This document shows positions 29,440-37,360 of a DNA stretch of 64,000 nucleotides, one piece after another. Position numbers and translations under genes: made by a program. This DNA is from Cyanophora paradoxa (Eukaryota > Glaucocystophyceae > Cyanophorales > Cyanophoraceae): NCBI GenBank assembly GCA_004431415.1, contig QPMI01000564.1, positions 208,570-272,569 of the forward strand, given 5' to 3'. Numbering within the stretch: position 1 is the first letter of the stretch; every line of letters starts with the position of its first letter. The notes beneath the pieces are model-generated. The model was not told the DNA's origin and did not search any database. It was given only the letters and a program-made list of their open reading frames with translations.

Positions 29440-31403
29440 CTACGTGATTAAAGGGCGCGCCCCCCGTCGTGCTAGGTCCTCGTCGTACGCCTTCTTGCGG
29501 AGTGCGTCTGTGATCGCAGACCAGTCGCGTCTTCCGTCGAGATAACCCATGACAAGTCCGCTGTCCAACTTGAAGTAACGCTCCGGCTCCAAGTTCATGA
29601 GTTGCTGGGCCCGCTCCTCGACGCGCCGCACTCGTTCCGTAAAGGGGCCCTTCGCCGCAGATCCCAGCGGGTCCTCCTCTCGCTCAGCTTCGTAGAATTT
29701 TACAATGTCTCCGCCCAGATCCGAAATATCACGGTGCTGTTCTGCAATCTGCGCCTGTTGGCGGTTGACACCGGTGGCCCGGGCCTGGGCTATGGCCGCC
29801 AGCTGATTATAATCGATTTTACCGGCAAGGAATTGTTGCACAGCCTCGTCCCCTGCCGCGCGCGTAATTTCGGACGAGACCGTTTCCAGGAATCCCGCCC
29901 GCAGCTCGCTTTCCGCTGCCTCTGCCTGCTCGCGGACCGCGCGCTCAGCTGGGGTTTCCACTTCCATTCGTTCGGGTCGTGTACCGCTGCGGATTTGCTT
30001 CAGCAGCCCCGCACGGTGAGATTCTGCCGCTTCTTTCACCTTCTTGACGGCATTGTCAGTCGCGTCATTTCCATCCATCGTCGTATACCCGGGTCGCCGC
30101 CCCGCATCCTTGTACGCGGCCCTGCGCTTGTCCGTGGCTTCCTTCTCGCGCGGGGACGAGGGGGCAATTTCTATCCCCGCGTTTGCGAGTTGGGCCTGGA
30201 CGGCGACGGGCACCTGCTCGAGCACGGCCCTTGCCGCTGCAACGGCCACCGCCTCGGCTGCTACCACCTCTGGCGGGCGCGAGGGCCCCGCCTGCGGCTC
30301 GGGCGGGGGTGGCGGCGGGGGCAGGGGCTGCTGCTCCGGCGGGGGTGCGGACGGCCTGGCCACGGTCTCCGGGGGCTGAGAAGGGCCGGGCTGCGGCGCC
30401 AGCGGGGGCGTCTTCGGCTCGGGAGGCGGGGGCGGAGGCGGAGGTGGCCCCGGCGGCGGCGGCGGCGGCGCCCCCCCTTCGCCGTCTGACCCGTCCATGT
30501 CGTCCTCGGGTTCCTTGGACGGCAGGGCCTTCTGAATGAGGGCCTTGCGCGCGCCCCTGCCCGCCTTGATTTCTCTGCGCATGGCCTCCTCTGGGAAATT
30601 GGCCTCGATGGCCTCGTTGTCCTGGTTCGTGATGCGCGCATTCTGCTCGCGGCGGGCCTTGATGTACTTCTCCTTGTCGATTCGCTTCTTCGCCCGCCTT
30701 TTCTCCCTGGGTACGTCGCGCTGGCGGCTCTCGTCCGGCCCCGGCCCCTCGCTGTCCGAGCTCGAGGGCGGCTCGGCCTGGGCAAAGGGCTGGCGCGTGT
30801 TGCGGTTCGTCCAGTCGGGGTCGTACTTCCCTCCGATCAGCTCCTCGGGCTTCTTGTTCTCTCGTGCGTAAATGCTCGTGGGTTTGAATTCCTCTCCGTT
30901 GATGATGTACTTGTAGTAGTAATACGCGTCCTCGAGGTTCATCGGGCCCAGAGTCTCGAGGCGCTTCTTGCGCTTCAGGAATTCGGTAATCTGATCCTCC
31001 TTCGACTTGCAGAACTCGCGCACTCCCGGCAGCACCGTCAGATTCTTGCCGTCCACGTCGCAGGCGCCCGCCCCTTGGCCTTCAGGTTCGCGGTGAAGGC
31101 CGACTGGCCCATCAGCCATGCGCGGAAGCCCTCCTCGTACTCTTCGTCGAGGCTCGACTCCATCTGCTGGAATTTGTTGATGTAGTACGCGTTGGCGATG
31201 GCCTGGGCCTCCACCTCGGCGAGCTTGTCCGATTGATCGCGCTCCTCGAACCGAATTTCCGGCGTGGCCCTCGCCAGCGTCGTCTTCATCATCTGCTGAA
31301 AGTGCGCGTACTTGTCGCTCTCGAAGGGCGTGATGTGCGAGTCCCCGCCCCCCGGGATCGCGAGCACGTTGCGCGGCGCGAAACGCGAGGCGAGCCCCCT
31401 CAT
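29440..31403 (-). CDS. Large proline-rich virion protein, one frameshift
   Basis: ATG 31403 opens MRGLASRFAPRNVLAIPGGG; the frame shifts at a GGGG run near 31070 and continues to 29440, about 650 residues in all. The N-terminal part is helical and charged. A Pro-rich hinge of more than 100 residues (PPPPPPGPPPPPPPPPEPK and similar, about 30240-30480) follows. The C-terminal part is helical (REQAEAAESELRAGFLETV). No enzyme motif. Length, hinge and position next to the MCP suggest a structural or tegument-like protein. The start overlaps the preceding gene by four bases. Confidence 0.6.
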
Positions 31404-31678
31404 TTGCTCTTCTTAGGGGTGGGCTTTGAAATTTTATCGGTCTTGGCCTTGTCTTCCTTCCCGTCCTTCTTGTCGCCGCCCTTCTTCCCCTGCTTCGTCG
31501 GGCGCATCGCCACGAATATTTCGCCGGGCGAGACGTCCTCGTACAGCGGCTTCGGCCCCTTTGGAAATTCGGGCGGGCCCTTCAGCTTCTCCTTCGCCTC
31601 CTTCACCTCCGCCTTGGACGGCTTCTCCTGCCCGTTCGTGGGCGCCTTTTTCGCGGGCTTCTTCTGTGTCTCTGGCAT
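31400..31678 (-). CDS. Lysine-rich small protein
   Basis: 92 residues, about 28 percent Lys, with a central conserved-looking stretch (PKPLYEDVSPGEIFVAMRPTK). Probably DNA- or RNA-binding, perhaps a genome-condensing core protein. The stop overlaps the next start (31400-31403). Box TATTTTTCTGG before the ATG. Confidence 0.55.
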   Translation of the reverse strand: MPETQKKPAKKAPTNGQEKPSKAEVKEAKEKLKGPPEFPKGPKPLYEDVSPGEIFVAMRPTKQGKKGGDKKDGKEDKAKTDKISKPTPKKSK

Positions 31679-31680
31679 GT

Positions 31681-32034
31681 TTAACCGTCACCAGAAAAAT
31701 ATGGGTTCGCACCCCCGTACGTCTCGGGGAACTGCCTCTCCCACCTGCGCACGGCCGCGTCCCTCTGGTCGCCGAAGCTACGGTAGGCCGCGGCCCTCTG
31801 ACCCATCACGATTTGCCAGAGCCGTGCACGGACCTCGTCCTGCAGCCTGTACACCCAATCGCGAATGTTCTCGACGATATCCGTCGGCAGCGTGGCCAAC
31901 CCCGCCTTCAGCTCGGGCACATCCGTGGGATCCTCGTCGAGCGTAAGCTTCTGCATGCGTGCGCGCAGCATCTCAATTTGCGTATCGATTGGGGCCCAGT
32001 AAGGGATAGATCGAGACATCGGGTACGGGGTCAC
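31681..32034 (-). CDS. Unknown helical protein
   Basis: 117 residues. An N-terminal Tyr/Pro-rich segment precedes two helices (DTQIEMLRARMQKL, and TDIVENIRDWVYRLQDEVRARLWQIV). The stop abuts the next gene. Box TAATTTCTCAG upstream. Function unknown; it lies within the structural cluster. Confidence 0.5.
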   Translation of the reverse strand: MTPYPMSRSIPYWAPIDTQIEMLRARMQKLTLDEDPTDVPELKAGLATLPTDIVENIRDWVYRLQDEVRARLWQIVMGQRAAAYRSFGDQRDAAVRRWERQFPETYGGANPYFSGDG

Positions 32035-32294
32035 TGAGAAATTACACTGGGTCGGAAGAGGAGGTACCCCACCAGGATCCCCGCTATAATCCAGAGGGGC
32101 GACCAGTCGCGCTCCGCCGGTGCGCCCCCGGGCGTCACCATCAGCTGCCCGGCCCCAGGCCTGCGGAGGCCGTACGTGCGGTGGTCCGCCCAGTGCGGGC
32201 GCGGGAACTGCTCCTGCGGCATGCGCTCGGGGTAAACGCCGTCGAATCGGTTCTGCATTTGGTACATGTCCCTATCGAACAGCAGGGAGGCCAT
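32031..32294 (-). CDS. Tail-anchored membrane protein
   Basis: 87 residues with a single C-terminal helix (WSPLWIIAGILVGYLLF, about 64-80) and a polar, Arg/Pro-rich N-terminal part. Overlaps the following gene start by four bases. Box GTATTTCTAAGTC upstream. Probably a virion membrane protein. Confidence 0.55.
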   Translation of the reverse strand: MASLLFDRDMYQMQNRFDGVYPERMPQEQFPRPHWADHRTYGLRRPGAGQLMVTPGGAPAERDWSPLWIIAGILVGYLLFRPSVISQ

Positions 32295-32520
32295 TTCTTA
32301 ATTTGGGGAGGGACTTAGAAATACTGCCCGTGAGCTCCCTGTCGCGGATCCTGCGAAAATCGGCGAAGAGGCCGCGCGCGCAGCGCCTGCAGACGAGGCG
32401 GGCCCGCCCGCCCACGCGCGCCACCGAAATCTCGTGGCCGAACTGCAGGTGGCCGGGGAAGCAGGTGGGGGGGTAGTCGCAGACGAAGCAGTGGCAGGGG
32501 CAGTTGCGCCGCCGAATTAC
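32272..32520 (-). CDS. Zinc-finger protein with unclear start
   Basis: The frame reads NCPCHCFVCDYPPTCFPGH, then RLVCRRCARGLFADFRRIRD and ends LPAVR. The C-x-C-x-x-C...C...C-x-x-C arrangement strongly suggests a zinc-binding fold, so this frame is likely real although no ATG opens it; the preceding gene ends ATGTAA exactly here. Either a non-ATG start, termination-reinitiation, or an indel is needed. It precedes the tail-anchored gene by a small overlap. Confidence 0.45.
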   Translation of the reverse strand, partial: VIRRRNCPCHCFVCDYPPTCFPGHLQFGHEISVARVGGRARLVCRRCARGLFADFRRIRDRELTGSISKSLPKLRNGLPAVR

Positions 32521-32909
32521 ATCTGAACTGCAATCGCGGGCTCGCTCGCCGCCTTCTTCGGCGCGCGCTGGCGCTTCGGGACTTGGCTCTCGGTGGGCGC
32601 CGAGTCGTCCGCCGGGGCCGCCGTCTTCGTGACGCGGGGCGCCGCGGGGGGCTTCGGGACCGTAGGGGCTGCCGGTGCCTGGCTCGAGCCGGCGGCCGGG
32701 CCAGTGGCGTGGGCCACCTGGGGCGCTGCGGCGGGGGCTGGTCTCCCGGGCCCCTCCTCGAGGACCCGGCGCATGAAGCGCGAGACGCGGCCGCTGCATT
32801 GCGTGCAGGAGCCGACGGCCACCTGGCGGTTGTTCTTGCTGGTACGCACCTCGACGTTGGCGAGCTTGGTGTTGGAGCGGCACTTGAAGCAGTAGTGGGC
32901 GTGCTCCAT
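32517..32909 (-). CDS. Zinc-ribbon protein, DUF5679-like
   Basis: 130 residues. The first 46 form a zinc ribbon: YCFKCRSNTKLANVEVRTSK, then GSCTQCSGRVSRFMRR. This is the pattern of DUF5679 proteins found in many NCLDVs (CxxC, a K-N-G/R turn, G-x-C-xx-C). The rest is a Pro/Ala-rich tail ending in KRQRAPKKA. Probably binds nucleic acid or acts in transcription. Box TTTTTTCTGAAGGC upstream. Confidence 0.7.
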   Translation of the reverse strand: MEHAHYCFKCRSNTKLANVEVRTSKNNRQVAVGSCTQCSGRVSRFMRRVLEEGPGRPAPAAAPQVAHATGPAAGSSQAPAAPTVPKPPAAPRVTKTAAPADDSAPTESQVPKRQRAPKKAASEPAIAVQM

Positions 32910-32910
32910 G

Positions 32911-33078
32911 CTAGCTACGGGGATGTAAGCAGCCTTCAGAAAAAAGTGCGTAGTAGCGGACGGCGCACCGGGCGCAGCAGACGTAGACGTCCGCCTTGAG
33001 CACCCAGCCGCGCTTGGTCTGCGGCAGGCGGCAGATTTCGCAGCAGAGGGGCCTCGGCTTACGGCATGAGGATCCCAT
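32911..33078 (-). CDS. Unlisted 55-residue treble-clef protein
   Basis: ATG 33078 opens MGSSCRKPRPLCCEICRLPQ, followed by VYVCCARCAVRYYALFSEG and a TAG at 32911. Two CCxxC pairs spaced about 20 residues apart form a likely single-zinc fold. A perfect promoter box (GTGATTTCTGGAGGG) sits 10-20 nt before the ATG, which is why I accept so short a gene. Third of three consecutive zinc proteins. Confidence 0.65.
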   Translation of the reverse strand: MGSSCRKPRPLCCEICRLPQTKRGWVLKADVYVCCARCAVRYYALFSEGCLHPRS

Positions 33079-33107
33079 CTGCGGGCCCTCCAGAAATCAC
33101 AATGGGA

Positions 33108-33584
33108 TCACAACGGATTGAGCGCGGCGTAGAGCGCGATTAAGTAGGCGTCGCAGAGGTCGTCGAGCTTCCCGTTGCGATCCGCGATGTCGGCGAGCTC
33201 GGCGGGTACGAGGTCGCGGCACTTGTCCACGGCGCCGCGCTTGCGCTCCTTGTAGCTCGGGTTCGAGATCTTGAAGAAGTGCTTGATGGCGCGCGGGCTC
33301 ACGATCCGCGCACGCCCGTACAGGAGGGCGTGGAGCGTGCACTCGATGCAGCGATTGATTCCCGTCCTCTGGCCCTCGATCGCGATCTGGTCGGGAAGGC
33401 CGAAGGCGCTATGGCCGCGAGTAACCTCCACCAGGCGCGCAACAAGGCGGCCACAGCAGCGCGCAGACGGGAAGAGGGCGATCTTTTGCCAGTCGAGAAT
33501 CTGGGATTCCTTTGTCTGCGGATCGAATTCGATGAGGCACCATGCGAAATTAATGACCCCCACATCCACGCCGAGAATCTTCAT
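33108..33584 (-). CDS. Holliday junction resolvase, RuvC/poxvirus A22 type
   Basis: 158 residues from ATG 33584. RNase H-fold acidic residues are in place: D7 in KILGVDVGVINFAW, E70 in QIAIEGQRTG, and the C-terminal pair in GKLDDLCDAYLIA (D141/D142, D145). KHFFKISNPSYKERKRGA is the basic segment that contacts DNA. In poxviruses this enzyme resolves concatemer junctions; here it could resolve recombination or rolling-circle intermediates or the palindromes in this element. A longer upstream frame to 34253 only mirrors the ATPase. It shares a 37-bp divergent promoter region with the ATPase. Confidence 0.88.
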   Translation of the reverse strand: MKILGVDVGVINFAWCLIEFDPQTKESQILDWQKIALFPSARCCGRLVARLVEVTRGHSAFGLPDQIAIEGQRTGINRCIECTLHALLYGRARIVSPRAIKHFFKISNPSYKERKRGAVDKCRDLVPAELADIADRNGKLDDLCDAYLIALYAALNPL

Positions 33585-33621
33585 TCCGAGGTCACAAGAA
33601 AATCTGAATGAAGGGGGTAAA

Positions 33622-34692
33622 ATGGCCAAGGACCCCAAGAAGCCGAAGAAGCCGAAGGCGGCCAAGCCCCAGGCCGCCCAGCCCGCAGGCGCAGCGCCCG
33701 CGGCCCCCGCCCCCGCCGGCCAGGCCTCGGGCTCGGGCTCGGGCACCGCCCCCGCCGCCGGCACCAGCTGCGCCATGGGCATGACAGAGGACGGCATGCA
33801 GCTCACGCCCGAGCAGGTCAACGCCTTCCTCGACAACTCGAAGACGGGCGGCATCGAGCGCATGGCCTGCCTGCCCGAACTTAAGTGGTTCGACGTGAAC
33901 ACCGTCAAGCCCGACGCCACCGTCGTCTGCGTGGGCAAGCGGCGCACGGGCAAGTCCTTTTTCCTTCGCGATCTCATGTTCAACCTCTCCGGCACCTTCC
34001 CGGGGGGTATCGTAATCAGCCAGACCGATCGCCTGAACGGGTACTGGAAGCAGTACATCCCGCAGCGCTTCATCTGGCCCAAGTACAACCCGGGGGTGCT
34101 CTTCCATTTATTCAGGAGGCAGCAGGCGATCATGCAGCACAATAAGTCGGAAGACGTGCTGGCCGGAAAGGAAGATCCCGTCGATCCGCGATTTTTCGTG
34201 CTGCTCGACGACGTGATTTCCGACTCGCGTCTGCGGTACGACGAGGCCCTCAACGAGCTGTTCGTGGCGGGGCGCCACTACAAAATCATGACCCTTATCA
34301 CGACGCAGTATGCCAAGGGCATCAATCCCGTCCTGCGCTCCAATACTGATCTGGCTGTCATTTTCAAGTGCTCGCAGGCGATGCAGCGCGAGGCCCTCGC
34401 AAAGGAGTGGGGCGACATCATATCCCAGCGCGCCTTCTACTACCTGCTCGATAAATACACGCAGGATAACCACTGCCTTATCATCGATTCTTCCAACAAC
34501 TCTACGAACCCTCTGGACGTCCTTTACGTCTACAAGGCCGAGGAGCCGCCCCCGTTCCGAATCGGATCCAAGGAGTACTGGGAGGGCGAAACCGTCAACG
34601 GAGAAAATCTCGTGGGCCCGGACGACGGCACGGTGGACAAGACGCTCCTTGGCATGATAGATAACTTCAGGAAGCACCGCGGCCTCGCCTGA
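33622..34692 (+). CDS. A32-like genome-packaging ATPase
   Basis: 356 residues, intact. An Ala/Pro/Lys-rich leader of about 50 residues precedes a FtsK-HerA-type ATPase: Walker A GKRRTGKS (105-112), Walker B FFVLLDD (191-197) and the sensor strand TLITTQY (224-230). ISQTDRLNGYWKQYIP after the P-loop is characteristic of the NCLDV/virophage packaging ATPases. Start chosen at MAKDPKK because upstream codons overlap the divergent resolvase. It pumps genome into preformed capsids in related viruses. Confidence 0.92.
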   Translation: MAKDPKKPKKPKAAKPQAAQPAGAAPAAPAPAGQASGSGSGTAPAAGTSCAMGMTEDGMQLTPEQVNAFLDNSKTGGIERMACLPELKWFDVNTVKPDATVVCVGKRRTGKSFFLRDLMFNLSGTFPGGIVISQTDRLNGYWKQYIPQRFIWPKYNPGVLFHLFRRQQAIMQHNKSEDVLAGKEDPVDPRFFVLLDDVISDSRLRYDEALNELFVAGRHYKIMTLITTQYAKGINPVLRSNTDLAVIFKCSQAMQREALAKEWGDIISQRAFYYLLDKYTQDNHCLIIDSSNNSTNPLDVLYVYKAEEPPPFRIGSKEYWEGETVNGENLVGPDDGTVDKTLLGMIDNFRKHRGLA

Positions 34693-34718
34693 TTTTTTCT
34701 GAGGCTTCGTGCGTAAAG

Positions 34719-35063
34719 ATGTCGCCCAGCGCCCACATCGCCTCCGTCTTCCGCGTCGAGTCCGTCGTCTACGACTGCCTCCTGGAGGCCAGCCTCGACC
34801 CCTCCTCGCCCTTCAACGACGGCGAGGTCAGCAGCGCCCTGGAGAGGATCTGCGACGCGCTGGGAATTAACTGGGAGCGCCTGACGTCGGAGGCGGCGGA
34901 CGAGGCCGCGGCCGAGTCGCTGGGCAGCGAGGATTCCAGCTCGGAAGAGATGACAGACGAAGAGGGAGACAGGGTTATTTACGTGCGCGACCCGGACGAC
35001 TTTGCAACCTCGGAATCGAGCTCGGAAGAGGAAGAGACTGAGGACGAGGACTCCGACGCCTAG
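34719..35063 (+). CDS. Small acidic protein, unknown
   Basis: 114 residues with a helical N-terminus (ASVFRVESVVYDCLLEASL) and an extremely acidic Ser/Glu/Asp tail (SSSEEEETEDEDSDA). Box GATTTTTTCTGAGGC upstream overlaps the stop of the ATPase gene. Tails like this occur on histone- or DNA-mimicking chaperones; the function is not known here. Confidence 0.55.
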   Translation: MSPSAHIASVFRVESVVYDCLLEASLDPSSPFNDGEVSSALERICDALGINWERLTSEAADEAAAESLGSEDSSSEEMTDEEGDRVIYVRDPDDFATSESSSEEEETEDEDSDA

Positions 35064-35098
35064 GCGCGCCCCTTAAAAATTTCCGAGGCCCCAGGAAA

Positions 35099-35443
35099 AT
35101 GTCAAAGGTGCTCCTAGGGCTCTCCCAGGCTATCGTGCAGTACGCCCTCGGCCTGGCCTCCGGCTCCCTCATCGACGCCGCCTTCTCCTCGCACGAAGGC
35201 GAAAATAGGGCGGGCCACGCGGCCGAGCTCGCCGCGCAAGTCGCCGTCAACGGCCTCTCCCTCGGCCTGCTCTCGAAATACGTGCTCACCCTCAAGTTTT
35301 TCGACGACGACCCCACGGGCGGAATTATGTTCATCCTCGGATTTACACACGGGCAGACGAACATGCTAATCAAGGCTACCAGCGCCAGCTTCGGAATCAA
35401 GCAGGCGCTCGAGCGGAAGGCCGCCGCGATCACTAAAGAGTAG
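35099..35443 (+). CDS. Hydrophobic glycine/alanine-rich protein, probable membrane protein
   Basis: 114 residues with three hydrophobic stretches (VLLGLSQAIVQYALGLASGS, QVAVNGLSLGLLSKYVLTL, GGIMFILGFTHG) and a basic C-terminus. Converges on VLTF3 with only a few bases between the stops. Function unknown. Confidence 0.5.
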   Translation: MSKVLLGLSQAIVQYALGLASGSLIDAAFSSHEGENRAGHAAELAAQVAVNGLSLGLLSKYVLTLKFFDDDPTGGIMFILGFTHGQTNMLIKATSASFGIKQALERKAAAITKE

Positions 35444-36274
35444 CTAAAGAGTAGGAAAGAAATGCCAGTCGTTGTACTCGCAGATCCTGTTCCAAATCGA
35501 ATCTAACTCCGAGAGTTTCTGCCTGCTCTTGAGCAAGGGAAAGTAGGGGAGGTGCTGGGGCAAATCTAGCAGCACGAAAATCTGCCTGAAAACGTAGTTG
35601 TAGTTGAGCATATTCTTCCTACCCTGCGACTTGAAAATGCTGAAGGGGACCTCCACCAGGGCGAACATCTCCTGCACCCGGTCCATATCCTCCGCGCTCA
35701 TCGGAGGCGGGCGCTCGCCCGTGATGCGCCACTTGATCTGCGCCCAGCGCTCGATGTACTTCTGCTGCTTCAGAGCCCGGAGAACTTGGCGGATATTGTC
35801 TTTGCTCCACTCCTTCCCTGCCATGCGCCTCGCAATAGCTGCCAGCACGTCCTCGGGTACAGGAGAATCCTCCAGGCAGTGCTGCTTAAGTCGCTCAGAT
35901 ACGTGGTACTTCCGCAGGTAGTTGCTGTGGATTTCGCTGACAGCCAGGGGTTGATGATCCGGATAATAAAGATCCAGGACCAGACCGCAACCTTGGCAAA
36001 CCAGATCCCCATCCAGGTGAACACCAACGAGGGCGGTAGAGCCGCAATTTCCGCAGGGGACAGCGGCTTCGCCTTGGGGGCCTTGGGTGCGGCGGTTGCG
36101 CTTGCGGGGGCGCTCTCCGGCCCCGAGGTAGGAGTTGGTGATGGCGGCGGCGGCGGCGGGGTACGGTGCCGGAGTGTCGAAGTCTGGGTCCCCCTCGTCG
36201 TGAAGGATGGCGCCGTAGCGCTGGATCTGCTCGAAGTTTCGGAGCAGGAGATCGATTTCGCCAGAGTCCGCCAT
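35444..36274 (-). CDS. Viral late transcription factor 3 (VLTF3)-like protein
   Basis: 276 residues from ATG 36274. A zinc ribbon (C74, C77, C93, C96 in PCGNCGST and LVCQGCGL) is followed by the conserved VLTF3 body: NYLRKYHVSERLKQHCLED, WSKDNIRQVLRALKQQKYIE, and the C-terminal signature SQGRKNMLNYNYVFRQIFVL, then FPLLKSRQKL and IWNRICEYNDWHFFPTL. VLTF3 drives late gene transcription in NCLDVs and is one of their core genes. A second frame from ATG 36405 has another four-Cys unit (AFCHICGLTC, PVCYFCKG) and could be an N-terminal extension if one base is lost near 36270, or a separate small protein. Confidence 0.88.
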   Translation of the reverse strand: MADSGEIDLLLRNFEQIQRYGAILHDEGDPDFDTPAPYPAAAAAITNSYLGAGERPRKRNRRTQGPQGEAAVPCGNCGSTALVGVHLDGDLVCQGCGLVLDLYYPDHQPLAVSEIHSNYLRKYHVSERLKQHCLEDSPVPEDVLAAIARRMAGKEWSKDNIRQVLRALKQQKYIERWAQIKWRITGERPPPMSAEDMDRVQEMFALVEVPFSIFKSQGRKNMLNYNYVFRQIFVLLDLPQHLPYFPLLKSRQKLSELDSIWNRICEYNDWHFFPTL

Positions 36275-36405
36275 TCCTCCGAGTCCTCGTACTGCAGCTG
36301 CGCTATTCCCTTGCAGAAGTAGCAAACTGGCTTCACGCAATCGAGTGGGTCCCAGCCGCAGGTGAGCCCGCAGATGTGACAGAAGGCGTTGCTCAGGTGA
36401 TTCAT
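36275..36405 (-). CDS. Four-cysteine leader, possible VLTF3 extension or small protein
   Basis: ATG 36405 opens MNHLSNAFCHICGLTCGWDP and continues VCYFCKGIAQLQYEDSEEWR before meeting the VLTF3 start in another frame. CxxC spacing suggests a zinc knuckle. The first 45 codons look real; the rest of this frame (to 35770) is a shadow of VLTF3. Confidence 0.4.
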
Positions 36406-36494
36406 GTGAGGCTCAGGTGAGGTGTGAACGTACCCCGGGGCCCCACGTGGAAGCTCACCCTAGCCTCGGAAAATTTTCTAGGCCTTGGTCTGAC

Positions 36495-37337
36495 ATGCTC
36501 AACCTCATCGCGAGGGGCGTAGCAGCAAACAGGCAAGCCCGCGCCCCGAACCCGCACCTCCGCATGGACGCCTCCGGCCGCTCCCGGGTAGAGACTCACA
36601 TCGTGGTGGGCAACATCAACGACAAGGTGCTGGCACCCGACAAGACGTGGTTCCAGAAGGTGCTGGACGCGGCGCCCGTGAGGAAACTGAACGGAGAGGA
36701 TCGGCCCCAGCGCGAGTCGAATTTCATGATCACCATCCAGACCAACTACAAGCCGCGGAGCAGGGGAGAAGGCTCCAAGGTGCAGGACGCCTTTCACAGG
36801 GGGCTGGAGGCCCTCTTCTACGACGACAGGCAGCTGGCGCGGTGCATAAAGATGGGGGTGTACCCCGACAAGGCGAACCCCAAGGGCTTCGATTTCAAGT
36901 CCGACCAGTACGATACGCACGTGGAGAGGGGCAACGCGAACATCGGCATCGAGTACGGGCCGCGATCGGGGCGGCTCCACGCGCACATCCTGCTCACGCT
37001 GGTGCACTACTCGCGCGTGCAATTCGACGGCAAGCGGGCGTCGGATTTCCTCATCGATTTCATGCGGACGGAGGGGCAGGGCGGCCTGCCGAATTTTTAC
37101 AAGGACGACTGGTTCGGAGAGGAGTACCAGAAGACGGCGGTGCGCCCGATACGGAGAAAGGACGCCCTCGGCATGCAGTGGACGGGCAAGGAGACGGGCT
37201 ACAGGAAGCGAGAAACCGCCAGGCAGATGCACGTAGATGTAAAATTGCTACCGCAGAGCAACCTCAAGGATCTGCTGCAGCTGTACATTACGAAGACGGT
37301 AGAGGCCCTCGAGACGGGTGCCGTAAAGCTCGTGTAA
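36495..37337 (+). CDS. HUH endonuclease (Rep-like), copy 1
   Basis: 280 residues from ATG 36495. Rolling-circle Rep motifs occur in order: motif I NFMITIQTN (76-84), motif II with HUH in LHAHILLT (H162, H164) and motif III with Tyr and Lys in LQLYITKT (Y264, K267). HUH enzymes nick one strand at an origin by a 5'-phosphotyrosine link. Mriyaviruses are reported to use such an enzyme instead of a family B polymerase. The gene follows an AAATTTTCTAGGCC box and is tandem with a longer relative at 37361, 23 bp away. No helicase domain is fused; the SF3 helicase is separate at 18.4-19.2 kb. Confidence 0.75.
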   Translation: MLNLIARGVAANRQARAPNPHLRMDASGRSRVETHIVVGNINDKVLAPDKTWFQKVLDAAPVRKLNGEDRPQRESNFMITIQTNYKPRSRGEGSKVQDAFHRGLEALFYDDRQLARCIKMGVYPDKANPKGFDFKSDQYDTHVERGNANIGIEYGPRSGRLHAHILLTLVHYSRVQFDGKRASDFLIDFMRTEGQGGLPNFYKDDWFGEEYQKTAVRPIRRKDALGMQWTGKETGYRKRETARQMHVDVKLLPQSNLKDLLQLYITKTVEALETGAVKLV

Positions 37338-37360
37338 TTTTTTTCTTGTAGCCAATAAAT

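Noticed and set aside
33584-34253. Upstream extension of the resolvase frame to 381 codons
   Set aside because: It mirrors the packaging ATPase on the other strand. The RNase H-fold protein starts naturally at MKILGVDVG.
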